Of a stretch of DNA of 64,000 nt, positions 52,630 to 61,593 are shown in pieces. Within the stretch, counting starts at the first letter, position 1. Every line of letters starts with the position of its first letter. The position numbers and the translations under genes are program-made. Origin of the DNA: Modicisalibacter sp049808615 (lineage in GTDB: Bacteria; Pseudomonadota; Gammaproteobacteria; Pseudomonadales; Halomonadaceae); NCBI RefSeq assembly GCF_049808615.1, contig NZ_JBNCAN010000007.1:62001-126000 (forward strand), given 5' to 3'. The notes beneath the pieces are model-generated. The model was given only the letters and a program-made list of their open reading frames with translations. It did not search any database and had not been told where the DNA came from.

Positions 52630-53460
52630 TCACTCTTCCCAGCCAGGTACTGCGGCTCCCTTGAACAACTCCTTGGCCTTTTCCTTCACCTCTTCACTCT
52701 GATAGGCGTTCACCAATTGTTGAATGGCTTCGCGCTCCTCATCGCCTTTGCGCACCGCGATCAGATTGACGTAGGGAGATTCGGGCCCTTCCTTGATCAG
52801 CGCATCATCCAGGCTTAAGCCCGCCGGCTGGGCGAAGGTATTGTTGATGAAAGCCATGTCCACATCCGGCAGTACCCGCGGCAGCTGCGCGGCTTCGATC
52901 TCGCGGAACTCGTACTTGTGCGGGTTTCCGACGATATCGATGGGGGTTGCCTCGAGATTGGACGGGTCCTTGAGTTCGATGAGCCCTTCGTTGTGCATCA
53001 GGATCAGCGCACGGCCTTCATTGGAAGGATCGTTGGGCAGGGCGATGGTGGCTCCATCCGGCAACTGCTCGATGCTGTCGTATTTTTCGGAGTAGGCGCC
53101 GATCGGATAGACGAAGGTGCGCCCGGCGATGGCGAAGTCGTATCCCCGATCCTCGATCATGCTCTGCATGTAGGGCTCGTGCTGATAGGCATTGGCGTCC
53201 AGACTGCCATCCGCCAGCGCGGCGTTGGGTGAGACATAGTCGGTGAACTCGATGATCTCCACCTCGAGGTCGTGCTGCTCCTTGGCCAGACGCTTGGCAA
53301 CCTGCATGACCTCGGTCTCCGGACCGGCCACGGTGCCGACCTTGATCGAATTCGAATCACCATCGTCACCGCCGCTACAACCGGCGAGAAGCGTGGCACC
53401 AAACAGAACGGCGCCTAGTAGCCGGGTCGAACCAGCAATGGAAGGGAGAGAGAAGGTCAT
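52630..53460 (-). CDS. metQ: MetQ methionine-binding lipoprotein
   Basis: Substrate-binding protein of the D/L-methionine ABC importer, 276 residues. Lipobox LLAGCSGG near residue 28. The NlpA/MetQ fold is shown by SIKVGTVAGPETEVMQVAKR, ALADGSLDANAYQHEPYMQS, NPHKYEFREIEAAQLPRVL and the C-terminal YQSEEVKEKAKELFKGAAVP. Third gene of metNIQ, 73 bases after metI. Confidence 0.95.
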   Translation of the reverse strand: MTFSLPSIAGSTRLLGAVLFGATLLAGCSGGDDGDSNSIKVGTVAGPETEVMQVAKRLAKEQHDLEVEIIEFTDYVSPNAALADGSLDANAYQHEPYMQSMIEDRGYDFAIAGRTFVYPIGAYSEKYDSIEQLPDGATIALPNDPSNEGRALILMHNEGLIELKDPSNLEATPIDIVGNPHKYEFREIEAAQLPRVLPDVDMAFINNTFAQPAGLSLDDALIKEGPESPYVNLIAVRKGDEEREAIQQLVNAYQSEEVKEKAKELFKGAAVPGWEE

Positions 53461-53533
53461 GCGTGTTGCTCCTTATTTAAATTAACAACGTTATCTGCCG
53501 AAGAGCCGGTTCATGGGCGTCATGGGCGAGTTC

Positions 53534-54193
53534 TCATTTGTGGTCGGCCTTGCGTACCATTGCATCCCCCAGGCTCTGAAAGCCCTGCACCATCACCACC
53601 AGGATCACCACGGTAATCAACATCACCATCGGGTCGAAGCGGTTGTAACCGTAGCGAATACCCAGGTCGCCGAGACCGCCGCCGCCTACGGCGCCGGCCA
53701 TGGCCGAGTAGCTGATCAAAGTGACCAGGGTGATGGTCAGGCCGGTGATGATGCCGCCGCGCGCCTCGGGAATCAGTACCTTGGTGATGATCTGATAGGG
53801 CGTTGCGCCCATGGACTGGGCCGCTTCGATCAGCCCCGGAGAGATTTCGTTGAGCGCTCCTTCTACCAGTCGTGCCACGAAGGGAATCGCGGCAATGGTC
53901 AGTGGCACGATGGCCGCATTGGTGCCGATCGAACTGCCTGCAATCAGGCGCGTGAAAGGAATGATCGCCACCATCAGAATGATGAAGGGGATCGAGCGGC
54001 CGACGTTGGTGACGATGCCCAGGATGCGATTGGTCAGTGGCCGGGCGAGTATCTGTCCCGGACGCGTGACATAGAGCAATACGCCGAGCGGCACCCCAAG
54101 GGCCGCTGCCACGAGCCCGGACAGCCCCACCATGTAGAGCGTATCGAGGGTGGCCTTGAGAATCAGTTCAAGCATCGCGTTGGACATGGCCAA
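53534..54193 (-). CDS. metI: MetI methionine ABC permease
   Basis: Membrane permease of the methionine importer, 219 residues with about five transmembrane helices. It has the EAA motif (EISPGLIEAAQSMGATPYQI) and the typical C-terminal GAVGGGGLGDLGIRYGYNRF. Its start overlaps the metN end by 26 bases, consistent with translational coupling. Confidence 0.95.
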   Translation of the reverse strand: MAMSNAMLELILKATLDTLYMVGLSGLVAAALGVPLGVLLYVTRPGQILARPLTNRILGIVTNVGRSIPFIILMVAIIPFTRLIAGSSIGTNAAIVPLTIAAIPFVARLVEGALNEISPGLIEAAQSMGATPYQIITKVLIPEARGGIITGLTITLVTLISYSAMAGAVGGGGLGDLGIRYGYNRFDPMVMLITVVILVVMVQGFQSLGDAMVRKADHK

Positions 54194-55211
54194 GCACCTC
54201 CACTTGCAGGTCGTGAGCTTTTAGATAGTCCAGCGCCGCGCTAATCCGATCCTGTGGGCCGATCAGTTCAGCGATCATCAGCCCCAGGGTGCGATCCTGG
54301 ATCGACTCGACCTTGGCTTCAAGAATGCTGACATCGACATCGCAGTCCCGCGTCAGACGAGAAATCAGAGGCATCGACACCGAATCGCCGGTAAAGGCGA
54401 GACGCACCACCGGATGGGTATGCTCTCCGGCTTGAGCCTGCATGCGCTCGACCAGGGCCTGAGGCGGTTCCAGTTCGAGAAAGGCATTGAGAAAGGTGCG
54501 ACCGAGATGCGTCTTGGGAGCGGTAAAGAAATCGCCGACATCCGCTTCCTCGACCAGTTCACCGCTGGCGATCAGGCCGACACGATGGCAGATCGATTTG
54601 ACCACTTCCATTTCGTGGGTGATCAGCAGAATGGTCAGTCCCAGCTTGCGGTTGATGTCCTTGAGCAGTTCGAGTATCGACGTGGTGGTCTGGGGATCCA
54701 GAGCCGAAGTGGCCTCGTCGCACAATAATACCTTGGGGCGGCTGGCCAGGGCCCGGGCGATCGCCACACGCTGCTTCTGACCTCCGGAAAGCTCCGAAGG
54801 ATACTTGTCGTGCTTGTCGGTCAGGCCGGTCAGCTCGAGCAGTGGGTGCACGCGCTCGCGAATCTCGCGCCGTGGAACGCCCATCAGTTCCAAGGGCAGG
54901 GCGACATTGGCGAATACCGTGCGCGAGGAGAGCAGGTTGAAGTGCTGAAAGATCATGCCGACCCGGTGGCGTGCCTGGTTGAGCGCCCGAGACGAAAGGG
55001 CGGTAAGCTCTTGGCCATCAACGAAAACGCGACCGCTACTGGGGCGCTCGAGTAGATTGACACAGCGGATCAGCGTCGACTTGCCCGCGCCGGAGAGCCC
55101 GATCACGCCATGAATGGCGCCCTGGGGCACATGCAGGTCGGTCGGCTTCAAGGCATGGATTGCCTGAGCGCCATTGCCGTAGGTCTTGGAAACGTTTTCG
55201 AGTGTGATCAT
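54168..55211 (-). CDS. metN: MetN methionine ABC ATPase
   Basis: ATP-binding subunit of the methionine importer, about 347 residues from the ATG at 55211 (MITLENVSKTYGNGAQAIHA). Walker A GLSGAGKST, signature LSGGQKQRVAIARAL and Walker B VLLCDEATSALDP are followed by a C-terminal NIL domain (from about residue 265; GDSVSMPLISRLTRDCDVDV), which in E. coli binds methionine and inhibits transport. The open frame extends 57 codons further upstream into the leader but lacks family similarity. Confidence 0.95.
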   Translation of the reverse strand: MITLENVSKTYGNGAQAIHALKPTDLHVPQGAIHGVIGLSGAGKSTLIRCVNLLERPSSGRVFVDGQELTALSSRALNQARHRVGMIFQHFNLLSSRTVFANVALPLELMGVPRREIRERVHPLLELTGLTDKHDKYPSELSGGQKQRVAIARALASRPKVLLCDEATSALDPQTTTSILELLKDINRKLGLTILLITHEMEVVKSICHRVGLIASGELVEEADVGDFFTAPKTHLGRTFLNAFLELEPPQALVERMQAQAGEHTHPVVRLAFTGDSVSMPLISRLTRDCDVDVSILEAKVESIQDRTLGLMIAELIGPQDRISAALDYLKAHDLQVEVLGHVQRDA

Positions 55212-55639
55212 TATCCTGGTCGAGTCGTGGCGCCGTGCTTGGACGCGGAAGCAGATAGGCCGCCGCGGGGCGTTGATTGACCGAAGATGCGAACAAGTGC
55301 GGACAAGGAGGGTGGCTTCACCGCGGATGCGAAACCAGTAAGCCACCCGATACAGATTAGGGCGGCCATTAATGCTGGACACACCCTTTTAGCTGCATTT
55401 CCAAACCCTGGAATCTGGGACCCAAGGGCTTCGGCGCCCGCAATCCGGGATCAAATCGGCGCCTGTATGATGTGCGCGAGATGTTAGAAAGCTCGGCGCT
55501 CGCTGTCAATGATGGGAGTGAAAACGCCAGAGAAATCGGGTGCTCATGCTCCCATCGTCTCGGTCGAACTTCTGTAATACGGCGTGGACGCGCGGGGTGA
55601 ATTTTCCCTAGACTAGCGGTCTTGCAACAGGAGAGCAGG
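55212..55639. promoter_or_regulatory. Divergent metN-ribE intergenic region with two inverted repeats
   Basis: About 430 bases with no gene of its own. On the metN leader side GGGTGGCTT (55308-55316) and AAGCCACCC (55338-55346) are a perfect 9-base inverted repeat with a 21-base loop. Nearer ribE, GATGGGAG (55511-55518) and CTCCCATC (55549-55556) form an 8-base stem with a 30-base loop. I see neither an FMN-riboswitch core nor a recognisable SAM riboswitch. The repeats may be leader structures or protein sites. Confidence 0.45.
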
Positions 55640-56254
55640 ATGTTCACTGGAATCGTTCAGGGCACGGTCGAGCTGGTGTCAATCGAAGAAAAAAGCGAGT
55701 TTCGCACCCATGTACTGGCGCTGCCAAAGCCACTGCTCGAGGGATTGGCGCTGGGGGCTTCCGTGGCTCATAACGGCTGTTGTCTTACCGTCACCGCCAT
55801 CGACGACGAGCGAGTCAGTTTCGATTTGATGCGCGAAACCCTGCGCTTGACCAACCTGGGCGACCTCGTGCCGGGCGATCGGGTCAATATCGAACGCGCG
55901 GCCCGTTTCGGCGATGAGATCGGCGGTCACGTCATGTCCGGACATATCATTTGCATGGCCGAGCTCACGGATATCGAAGAGGCACCAAACAATAAACGTC
56001 TATGGTTTGAGTTGCCTACGGAGTATGCGCGCTTTTTGTTCGAAAAAGGCTACATCGGTATCGATGGGATCAGCTTGACCATCGGCGACGTGCAGGGGCG
56101 ACGTTTTTGCGTCAATCTGATTCCCGAGACATTGGCCCGCACCACCCTGGGTGAACGTGTTCCGGGGGATCGCGTCAACATCGAGATCGATCCTCAGACC
56201 CAGGCCATCGTCGAGACCGTGGAGCGAGTGCTCGCGTCGCATCGTGTGGGATGA
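55640..56254 (+). CDS. ribE: Riboflavin synthase, alpha subunit
   Basis: Final enzyme of riboflavin synthesis, dismutating 6,7-dimethyl-8-ribityllumazine; trimer of 204-residue chains. Two tandem lumazine-binding halves are evident (MFTGIVQGTVELVSIE with VAHNGCCLTVTAI, then GHVMSGHIICMAELTDIE with IGIDGISLTIGDV). The ATG at 55640 has AGGAGAG upstream. It is separate from the other rib genes and divergent from metN. Confidence 0.96.
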   Translation: MFTGIVQGTVELVSIEEKSEFRTHVLALPKPLLEGLALGASVAHNGCCLTVTAIDDERVSFDLMRETLRLTNLGDLVPGDRVNIERAARFGDEIGGHVMSGHIICMAELTDIEEAPNNKRLWFELPTEYARFLFEKGYIGIDGISLTIGDVQGRRFCVNLIPETLARTTLGERVPGDRVNIEIDPQTQAIVETVERVLASHRVG

Positions 56255-56299
56255 TCTAGTCACAACCTATCTATAACAATCATGTACGGGGTCGAGCCC

Positions 56300-57604
56300 A
56301 TGTTGAAAAAGCATCTGAACGACTATTTCAGGCTGGATGAGCATAACACTTCAGTCCGCACCGAGATCGTTGCCGGTATCACCACCTTCCTGACGATGGC
56401 CTACATCATTTTCGTCAACCCCAGCATTCTGGCGCAGGCGGGGATGGACAGCGGCGCCGTATTCGTCGCCACTTGTGTCGCTGCCGCCATCGGCTGTCTG
56501 ATCATGGGGCTGTGGGCCAATTATCCCATCGCCTTGGCACCGGGCATGGGGCTCAATGCCTTCTTTACCTTCGGCGTCGTGTTGGGGATGGGCTATACCT
56601 GGGAAGCCGCTCTGGGGGCGGTATTCCTGTCGGGCATCATCTTTTTTATGCTCAGCATCTTCCGCATCCGTGAATGGATCATCAACTCGATTCCCATGTC
56701 ACTTCGCCTCGGAATTGCAGCGGGTATCGGTCTGTTCCTGGCGCTCATTGCCTTGCAGAATGCGGGGATCGTCGTCGATCATTCCGCGACGCTGGTGACT
56801 ATCGGCGACCTGTCCCAGCCCGCGGCGCTGTATACGCTGGCCGGGTTTTTCGTGATCTCGGCGCTGTCCTATCTGCGCGTGATCGGGGCGGTCATGATCG
56901 GCATCCTTGGGGTCACCTTCGTGGCCATCCTACTCGGTCACAGTGAGTTCGGCGGTATCGTTTCAACGCCTCCTTCCATTGCGCCGGTGTTTCTGGAACT
57001 GGATATTGCCGGGGCCTTGAACATCAGCATGATCAGCGTGGTCTTTGCGTTCCTGTTCGTCGATCTGTTCGACACCGCCGGTACCTTGATCGGCGTCGCC
57101 CAGCGCGGTGGTCTGCTCGACAAGGACGGCAAGCTGCCGCGGCTCAACAAGGCCTTGATGGCGGACAGCACGGCCACCATGAGTGGCGCGCTATTGGGTA
57201 CGTCTTCGACCACCAGCTATATCGAGAGCGCCTCGGGCATTGCCGCCGGCGGGCGTACCGGTCTGACCGCAGTGATCGTCGCCCTCCTGTTTCTGGTCAG
57301 CCTGTTCTTCGCGCCGCTGGCGGGGTCGATCCCGGTCTATGCCACCGCCGGGGCACTGCTCTACGTGGCGGTGCTGATGTGCGGTAGCCTGGCTCATGCC
57401 AACTGGGAGGATGTCACCGATGCGGGTCCGGTGCTGATCGCCGCGCTGTCGATGCCCTTGACCTACTCCATCGCTAACGGCATCGCCCTGGGCTTTATCA
57501 GCTATGCTGGCATCAAGCTATTGTCCGGTCGCTATAAGGAACTCAATCCGGCGGTGATCGTGTTGGCTATCCTGTTTGCGCTTAAATTCCTGTTCATCGA
57601 CTAA
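56300..57604 (+). CDS. NCS2 family purine permease (AzgA-type)
   Basis: Nucleobase transporter with about 12-14 transmembrane segments, about 434 residues, in the AzgA-like branch (adenine/guanine/hypoxanthine): FRLDEHNTSVRTEIVAGITT, FLTMAYIIFVNPSIL, ALAPGMGLNAFFTFGVV, FLFVDLFDTAGTLIGVAQ and SGALLGTSSTTSYIESASGI. It stands 8 bases before apt on the same strand, so uptake and phosphoribosylation of purine bases are linked. Confidence 0.93.
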   Translation: MLKKHLNDYFRLDEHNTSVRTEIVAGITTFLTMAYIIFVNPSILAQAGMDSGAVFVATCVAAAIGCLIMGLWANYPIALAPGMGLNAFFTFGVVLGMGYTWEAALGAVFLSGIIFFMLSIFRIREWIINSIPMSLRLGIAAGIGLFLALIALQNAGIVVDHSATLVTIGDLSQPAALYTLAGFFVISALSYLRVIGAVMIGILGVTFVAILLGHSEFGGIVSTPPSIAPVFLELDIAGALNISMISVVFAFLFVDLFDTAGTLIGVAQRGGLLDKDGKLPRLNKALMADSTATMSGALLGTSSTTSYIESASGIAAGGRTGLTAVIVALLFLVSLFFAPLAGSIPVYATAGALLYVAVLMCGSLAHANWEDVTDAGPVLIAALSMPLTYSIANGIALGFISYAGIKLLSGRYKELNPAVIVLAILFALKFLFID

Positions 57605-57612
57605 GGCTTCTC

Positions 57613-58158
57613 ATGAGCATCTATGGCGACTACATCAAGTCCGTGATTCGCACCGTGCCGGATTGGCCACAAAAAGGGGTCAACTTCCGGGATATTACTC
57701 CGGTGCTGCAGAATCATTCGGCCTTCCGCAAGCTGATCGATAGTTTCGTGCATCGCTATCAGGATTCGAAGCTGGATGCCATCGCCGCGATCGATGCGCG
57801 AGGCTTCATCATCGGCGCGCCGGTGGCCTACGAGCTGGGGTGTAGCTTCGTGCCGGTGCGCAAGAAAGGCAAGCTGCCGTTCAGGACCATCAGCGAGACC
57901 TATACGCTGGAATATGGTGAATCCGCGGTGGAGCTTCATTCCGATGCGTTTCGTGCCAATGATCGCATTCTGGTAATGGATGACCTGATCGCCACCGGTG
58001 GCACCATGCTGGCCGCAGCCAAGTTGATCCAGCGCAGTGGCGGGCAGGTGGTGGAGACTGCCACCATCATCGATCTTCCCGAGCTGGGCGGCTCGCAGAA
58101 GATTCGAGAGGCCGGCCATGAGGTGTTTGCCGTGTGCTCCTTCCTCGAAGATGAGTGA
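57613..58158 (+). CDS. apt: Adenine phosphoribosyltransferase
   Basis: Salvages adenine to AMP using PRPP, 181 residues. Family motifs: IRTVPDWPQKGVNFRDITPV, AIDARGFIIGAPVAYELG, and the PRPP-binding ILVMDDLIATGGTMLAA. Between a purine permease and gpt; its stop overlaps the gpt start by 8 bases. Confidence 0.97.
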   Translation: MSIYGDYIKSVIRTVPDWPQKGVNFRDITPVLQNHSAFRKLIDSFVHRYQDSKLDAIAAIDARGFIIGAPVAYELGCSFVPVRKKGKLPFRTISETYTLEYGESAVELHSDAFRANDRILVMDDLIATGGTMLAAAKLIQRSGGQVVETATIIDLPELGGSQKIREAGHEVFAVCSFLEDE

Positions 58159-58654
58159 CCCGACCATGACTGCCAATCGCTATCAGCAACACTTTACCGT
58201 CTCCTGGGATCAGCTCCATCGTGATGTGCGTGCACTGTGCCATCAACTCGTCGAGCGGGATTTCAAGGGTATCGTGGCGATCACTCGCGGCGGGTTGATC
58301 CCAGCCGCACTGATTGCCCGCGAACTCAACGTGCGACTGATCGATACGGTCTGCATCAAGAGTTATGAGCATATGGACCAGGGCGGGCTCGAGGTCATGA
58401 AAGGGGTCGATCATGACGGTGATGGCTGGCTGCTGATCGATGATCTGGTGGATACCGGCAAGACCGCCCGGGCAGTACGCGATATGCTGCCCAAGGCGCA
58501 CTTCGTCACCGTCTACGCCAAGCCGGAAGGGCGCCCGCTGGTCGATCAGTGCCTGACCGAGGTCGCTCAGGATTGCTGGATTCAGTTCCCTTGGGACATG
58601 GGCATCGCCTATGTGGAGCCGCTGGTGGATCAGGTGCGAGGACCTAGCACATGA
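58151..58654 (+). CDS. gpt: Xanthine-guanine phosphoribosyltransferase
   Basis: Salvages guanine, xanthine and, less well, hypoxanthine. About 167 residues, close in sequence pattern to E. coli Gpt: TVSWDQLHRDVRALCHQL, IVAITRGGLIPAALIARELN, DTVCIKSYEH, PRPP site LLIDDLVDTGKT and WIQFPWDMGIAYVEPLV. The ATG at 58151 overlaps apt; an ATG at 58166 is also possible. The last codons lie inside the structured repeat that follows. Confidence 0.94.
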   Translation: MSDPTMTANRYQQHFTVSWDQLHRDVRALCHQLVERDFKGIVAITRGGLIPAALIARELNVRLIDTVCIKSYEHMDQGGLEVMKGVDHDGDGWLLIDDLVDTGKTARAVRDMLPKAHFVTVYAKPEGRPLVDQCLTEVAQDCWIQFPWDMGIAYVEPLVDQVRGPST

Positions 58655-58819
58655 ACTACGATCTGCTGCGTGTCGGTCATACTTTGTTAAATTCGGACTC
58701 GTGCGCGAGCCCGGTGAAAATACTCATTTGCACCAGCAAACTCGCGTGCGAGCCCAGTCCGTTTTTTCGTCCGAATTTGCCTTGTCTGACTCTAACTCGC
58801 TAGATCGTGAGCAGGCTCC
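58640..58819 (+). repeat. Intergenic structured repeat, copy B (long form)
   Basis: Outer stem AAATTCGGAC (58689-58698) pairs with GTCCGAATTT (58769-58778). TTTGC (58727-58731) pairs with GCAAA (58736-58740) inside, and GCCTTGTCTG follows at 58779. Relative to copy A (37507-37620) both stems differ in sequence but remain paired. The right end (ATCGTGAGCAGGCTC) matches copies C and D, the left end (GCACATGAACTAC) copy D. Confidence 0.72.
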
Positions 58820-58825
58820 AAGGAG

Positions 58826-59521
58826 ATGAGTGTGTCCGCCAATCCTTTACCCGAGAGCTGGAATCGTTATCTGGGCGATGAGTTCGATGCGCCTTACATG
58901 CAGGCCCTGCGTGCTTTCCTGGCACGAGAGAAAGACGCACACAAGGTCATCTATCCCCATTCATCGAACTGGTTTCGCGCGTTTGAACTCACACCCCTCG
59001 ATCAGGTGCGGGTGGTGATCCTAGGGCAGGACCCCTATCACGGTCCCAATCAGGCACATGGATTGTGCTTCTCGGTACGCCCGAATATACCTACACCGCC
59101 ATCGTTGCAAAATATCTACAAGGAGCTGGCCGAGGATGTCGGCATGACACCGGTCAATCATGGTTTTCTGGAAAGCTGGGCTCAGCAGGGGGTGCTGTTA
59201 CTCAACAGTGTGCTCACCGTCGAGCAGGGCAATGCCGGGTCACACCGCAACCAGGGCTGGGAGCGTTTTACCGATCGTGCCATTCAGGTCGTCGATGAAC
59301 ACTGCGACCATGTGGTGTTTCTGCTGTGGGGCAGCTATGCCCAGAAAAAAGCCTCTTTCGTCGATCGGGACAAGCATCTGGTGCTGCATTCGCCGCATCC
59401 TTCGCCTCTCTCGGCACATCGGGGATTCTTCGGGCAACGGCATTTCTCCCAGGCCAACGCCTTTCTCGAAGCCAAAGGTAAGGGCGCCATCGATTGGCAG
59501 TTGTCAGCCCAAGCGCGGTAA
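58826..59521 (+). CDS. ung: Uracil-DNA glycosylase
   Basis: Removes uracil from DNA in base-excision repair; 231 residues, family 1. Catalytic motif ILGQDPYHGPNQAHGLCFSV with the Asp, PTPPSLQNIYKEL, and the DNA-intercalation motif HSPHPSPLSAHRGFFG. An AAGGAG ribosome binding site precedes the ATG. Confidence 0.97.
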   Translation: MSVSANPLPESWNRYLGDEFDAPYMQALRAFLAREKDAHKVIYPHSSNWFRAFELTPLDQVRVVILGQDPYHGPNQAHGLCFSVRPNIPTPPSLQNIYKELAEDVGMTPVNHGFLESWAQQGVLLLNSVLTVEQGNAGSHRNQGWERFTDRAIQVVDEHCDHVVFLLWGSYAQKKASFVDRDKHLVLHSPHPSPLSAHRGFFGQRHFSQANAFLEAKGKGAIDWQLSAQAR

Positions 59522-59591
59522 AATTGCCGACAATTTTCAGCGCATTTTGAAGCGTTCTTTATTATCGCATTTATCATGAGGACACCGTGCA

Positions 59592-60218
59592 ATGAGCGTT
59601 CATACCATCGATCATCCACTGGTCAAGCACAAGCTAGGCCTCATGCGCGCCGCGGATGTCAGTACCAAGGCCTTTCGTGAGCTGGCCGGCGAAGTCGCCA
59701 AGCTTCTGACCTATGAAGCCACTCAGGATCTAAAGCTCGAGTCCTCCACCGTGCTGGGCTGGGGCGGCGACGTGGCGGTTGAGCAACTCAAAGGCAAGAA
59801 AGTGACCATTGTGCCGATCCTGCGAGCGGGACTGGGCATGCTCGATGGCGTCACCGATCTGATTCCCAGTGCGCGAATAAGCGTGGTGGGGCTATACCGC
59901 AACGAGCAAACCCTGGAGCCGGTGGCGTACTTCGAGAAATTCGCCAACGACCTCGGCGAGCGCCTGGCGATCGTCATCGACCCGATGCTGGCCACCGGCG
60001 GTTCCATGGTGGCTACCCTGGACAAGCTCAAGGAACGCGGCTGCAAGTGGATGAAGGTCATCGTGCTTGTCGCCGCACCGGAGGGCATTCGCCGCGTGCA
60101 GGAGGCCCATCCAGAGGTGGAAATCTATACCGCGGCAGTGGACGAACGACTCGATGGGAATGGTTATATCGTGCCGGGATTAGGAGATGCGGGAGACAGG
60201 ATTTTTGGCACTAGATAA
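59592..60218 (+). CDS. upp: Uracil phosphoribosyltransferase
   Basis: Salvages uracil to UMP with PRPP, 208 residues. N-terminal VHTIDHPLVKHKLGLMRAAD, ILRAGLGMLDGV, the PRPP loop IVIDPMLATGGS and the uracil-binding C-terminus GYIVPGLGDAGDRIFGTR are all intact. 123 bases upstream of the uracil permease gene, the usual upp-uraA pairing. Confidence 0.97.
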   Translation: MSVHTIDHPLVKHKLGLMRAADVSTKAFRELAGEVAKLLTYEATQDLKLESSTVLGWGGDVAVEQLKGKKVTIVPILRAGLGMLDGVTDLIPSARISVVGLYRNEQTLEPVAYFEKFANDLGERLAIVIDPMLATGGSMVATLDKLKERGCKWMKVIVLVAAPEGIRRVQEAHPEVEIYTAAVDERLDGNGYIVPGLGDAGDRIFGTR

Positions 60219-60341
60219 TGTTGTTTTGATGGCTGGACGCAAGTGATCACAAGCCTCTTTCGTTTCTAACGTCAGGGGCATTTTTTTGCCTGTGGACCGA
60301 GCAGGTAACGACTCAAGAACGATAACTCTGGAGATTCTCTG

Positions 60342-61586
60342 ATGACCGATGCCGTAAGTTCGGCTCCTTCGACCGAGTCCTGGCCACGTACGCTGCTGGC
60401 CGGTTCGCAGATGCTGTTCGTCGCCTTCGGGGCACTGGTACTGGTGCCGCTGCTGACCGGGCTCGATCCCAGCGTGGCGCTATTCACCGCGGGTATCGGT
60501 ACCCTCGTGTTTCATGGGGTGACCCGTAAGAGCGTGCCGGTATTCCTGGCCTCGTCCTTTGCCTTCATCGCCCCGATTCAGGGTTCGATTGCGAATTTTG
60601 GTATTCCCGCAACCTTAGGTGGTCTGTTTGCCGCAGGGCTGGTCTATACGGTGATTTCCCAGTTCGTGCGGCTCAAGGGCACCGGCTGGTTACATCGATT
60701 GCTGCCGCCGGTGGTGGTTGGGCCTGTGATCATGGTCATCGGACTGGCGCTGGCGCCGGTGGCGGTGGATATGGCCACCGGTGAAACCAGCGACAATATC
60801 GGCTACGGTCAGGCGATCTTTCTGTCCATGAGTAGCCTGCTGGCCACCTTGATACTGGCTGTCTTCGGGCGCGGCATGCTGAGATTGGTGCCGATCCTCG
60901 GCGGTATTCTGATCGGTTATCTGTTGGGCCTGATGATGGGGGTGGTCGACCTGTCGCCGGTGCAACAAGCAAGCTGGCTGGCGCTGCCGGATTTCGTTGC
61001 GCCGACTTTTCATCTATCGGCGATTCTGTTCATGATCCCGGTGGCGATCGCCCCGGCGGTCGAGCATATCGGTGACATGATCGCTATCGGTTCGGTAACC
61101 CGAGAGAATTATCTTGTCAAGCCGGGTCTGCATCGCACCCTGCTGGGCGACGGCTTGGCCACTTCTACCGCAGCGCTCTTCGGTGGACCGCCCAATACCA
61201 CCTATTCCGAGGTGACGGGGGCGGTAACGCTGACCCGTAACTTCAATCCCAATATCATGGTAGTGGCCGCCGGCGTTGCGATCGTGTTGGCTTTTGTCGC
61301 CAAGCTTGGCATGTTGCTGCAGACCATTCCTGGGCCGGTGATGGGCGGCATCATGACGCTGCTGTTCGGCTCGATCGCCGTGGTGGGGATGAATACGCTC
61401 GTGCGTGCGGGCGCGCCGCTGACCGCGCCGCGTAATCTGGTGGTGGTATCGCTGATCCTGGTGTTCGGTATCGGTGGTATGCAGATCGGTGGCGGCCAGT
61501 TTGCCTTGCAGGGTGTCAGTCTTGCCGCGGTGGTAGGTATTCTGCTGAATCTAGTGCTGCCACCAGCCCGGGAGGATTATCACTGA
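60342..61586 (+). CDS. uraA: Uracil permease (NCS2 family)
   Basis: Uracil:proton symporter with about 14 transmembrane segments, 414 residues. Markers: GSQMLFVAFGALVLVPLLTG, SVPVFLASSFAFIAPIQGSI, AIAPAVEHIGDMIAIG with the catalytic glutamate, and GPPNTTYSEVTGAVTLTRNF. Follows upp; start ATG after GGAG. Its 3' end faces the convergent XRE-cupin regulator gene, seven bases away. Confidence 0.94.
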   Translation: MTDAVSSAPSTESWPRTLLAGSQMLFVAFGALVLVPLLTGLDPSVALFTAGIGTLVFHGVTRKSVPVFLASSFAFIAPIQGSIANFGIPATLGGLFAAGLVYTVISQFVRLKGTGWLHRLLPPVVVGPVIMVIGLALAPVAVDMATGETSDNIGYGQAIFLSMSSLLATLILAVFGRGMLRLVPILGGILIGYLLGLMMGVVDLSPVQQASWLALPDFVAPTFHLSAILFMIPVAIAPAVEHIGDMIAIGSVTRENYLVKPGLHRTLLGDGLATSTAALFGGPPNTTYSEVTGAVTLTRNFNPNIMVVAAGVAIVLAFVAKLGMLLQTIPGPVMGGIMTLLFGSIAVVGMNTLVRAGAPLTAPRNLVVVSLILVFGIGGMQIGGGQFALQGVSLAAVVGILLNLVLPPAREDYH

Positions 61587-61593
61587 TCCATCC

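Noticed and set aside
55500..55639. FMN riboswitch upstream of riboflavin synthase
   Set aside because: The conserved FMN-riboswitch core words are absent; only a simple inverted repeat is visible.
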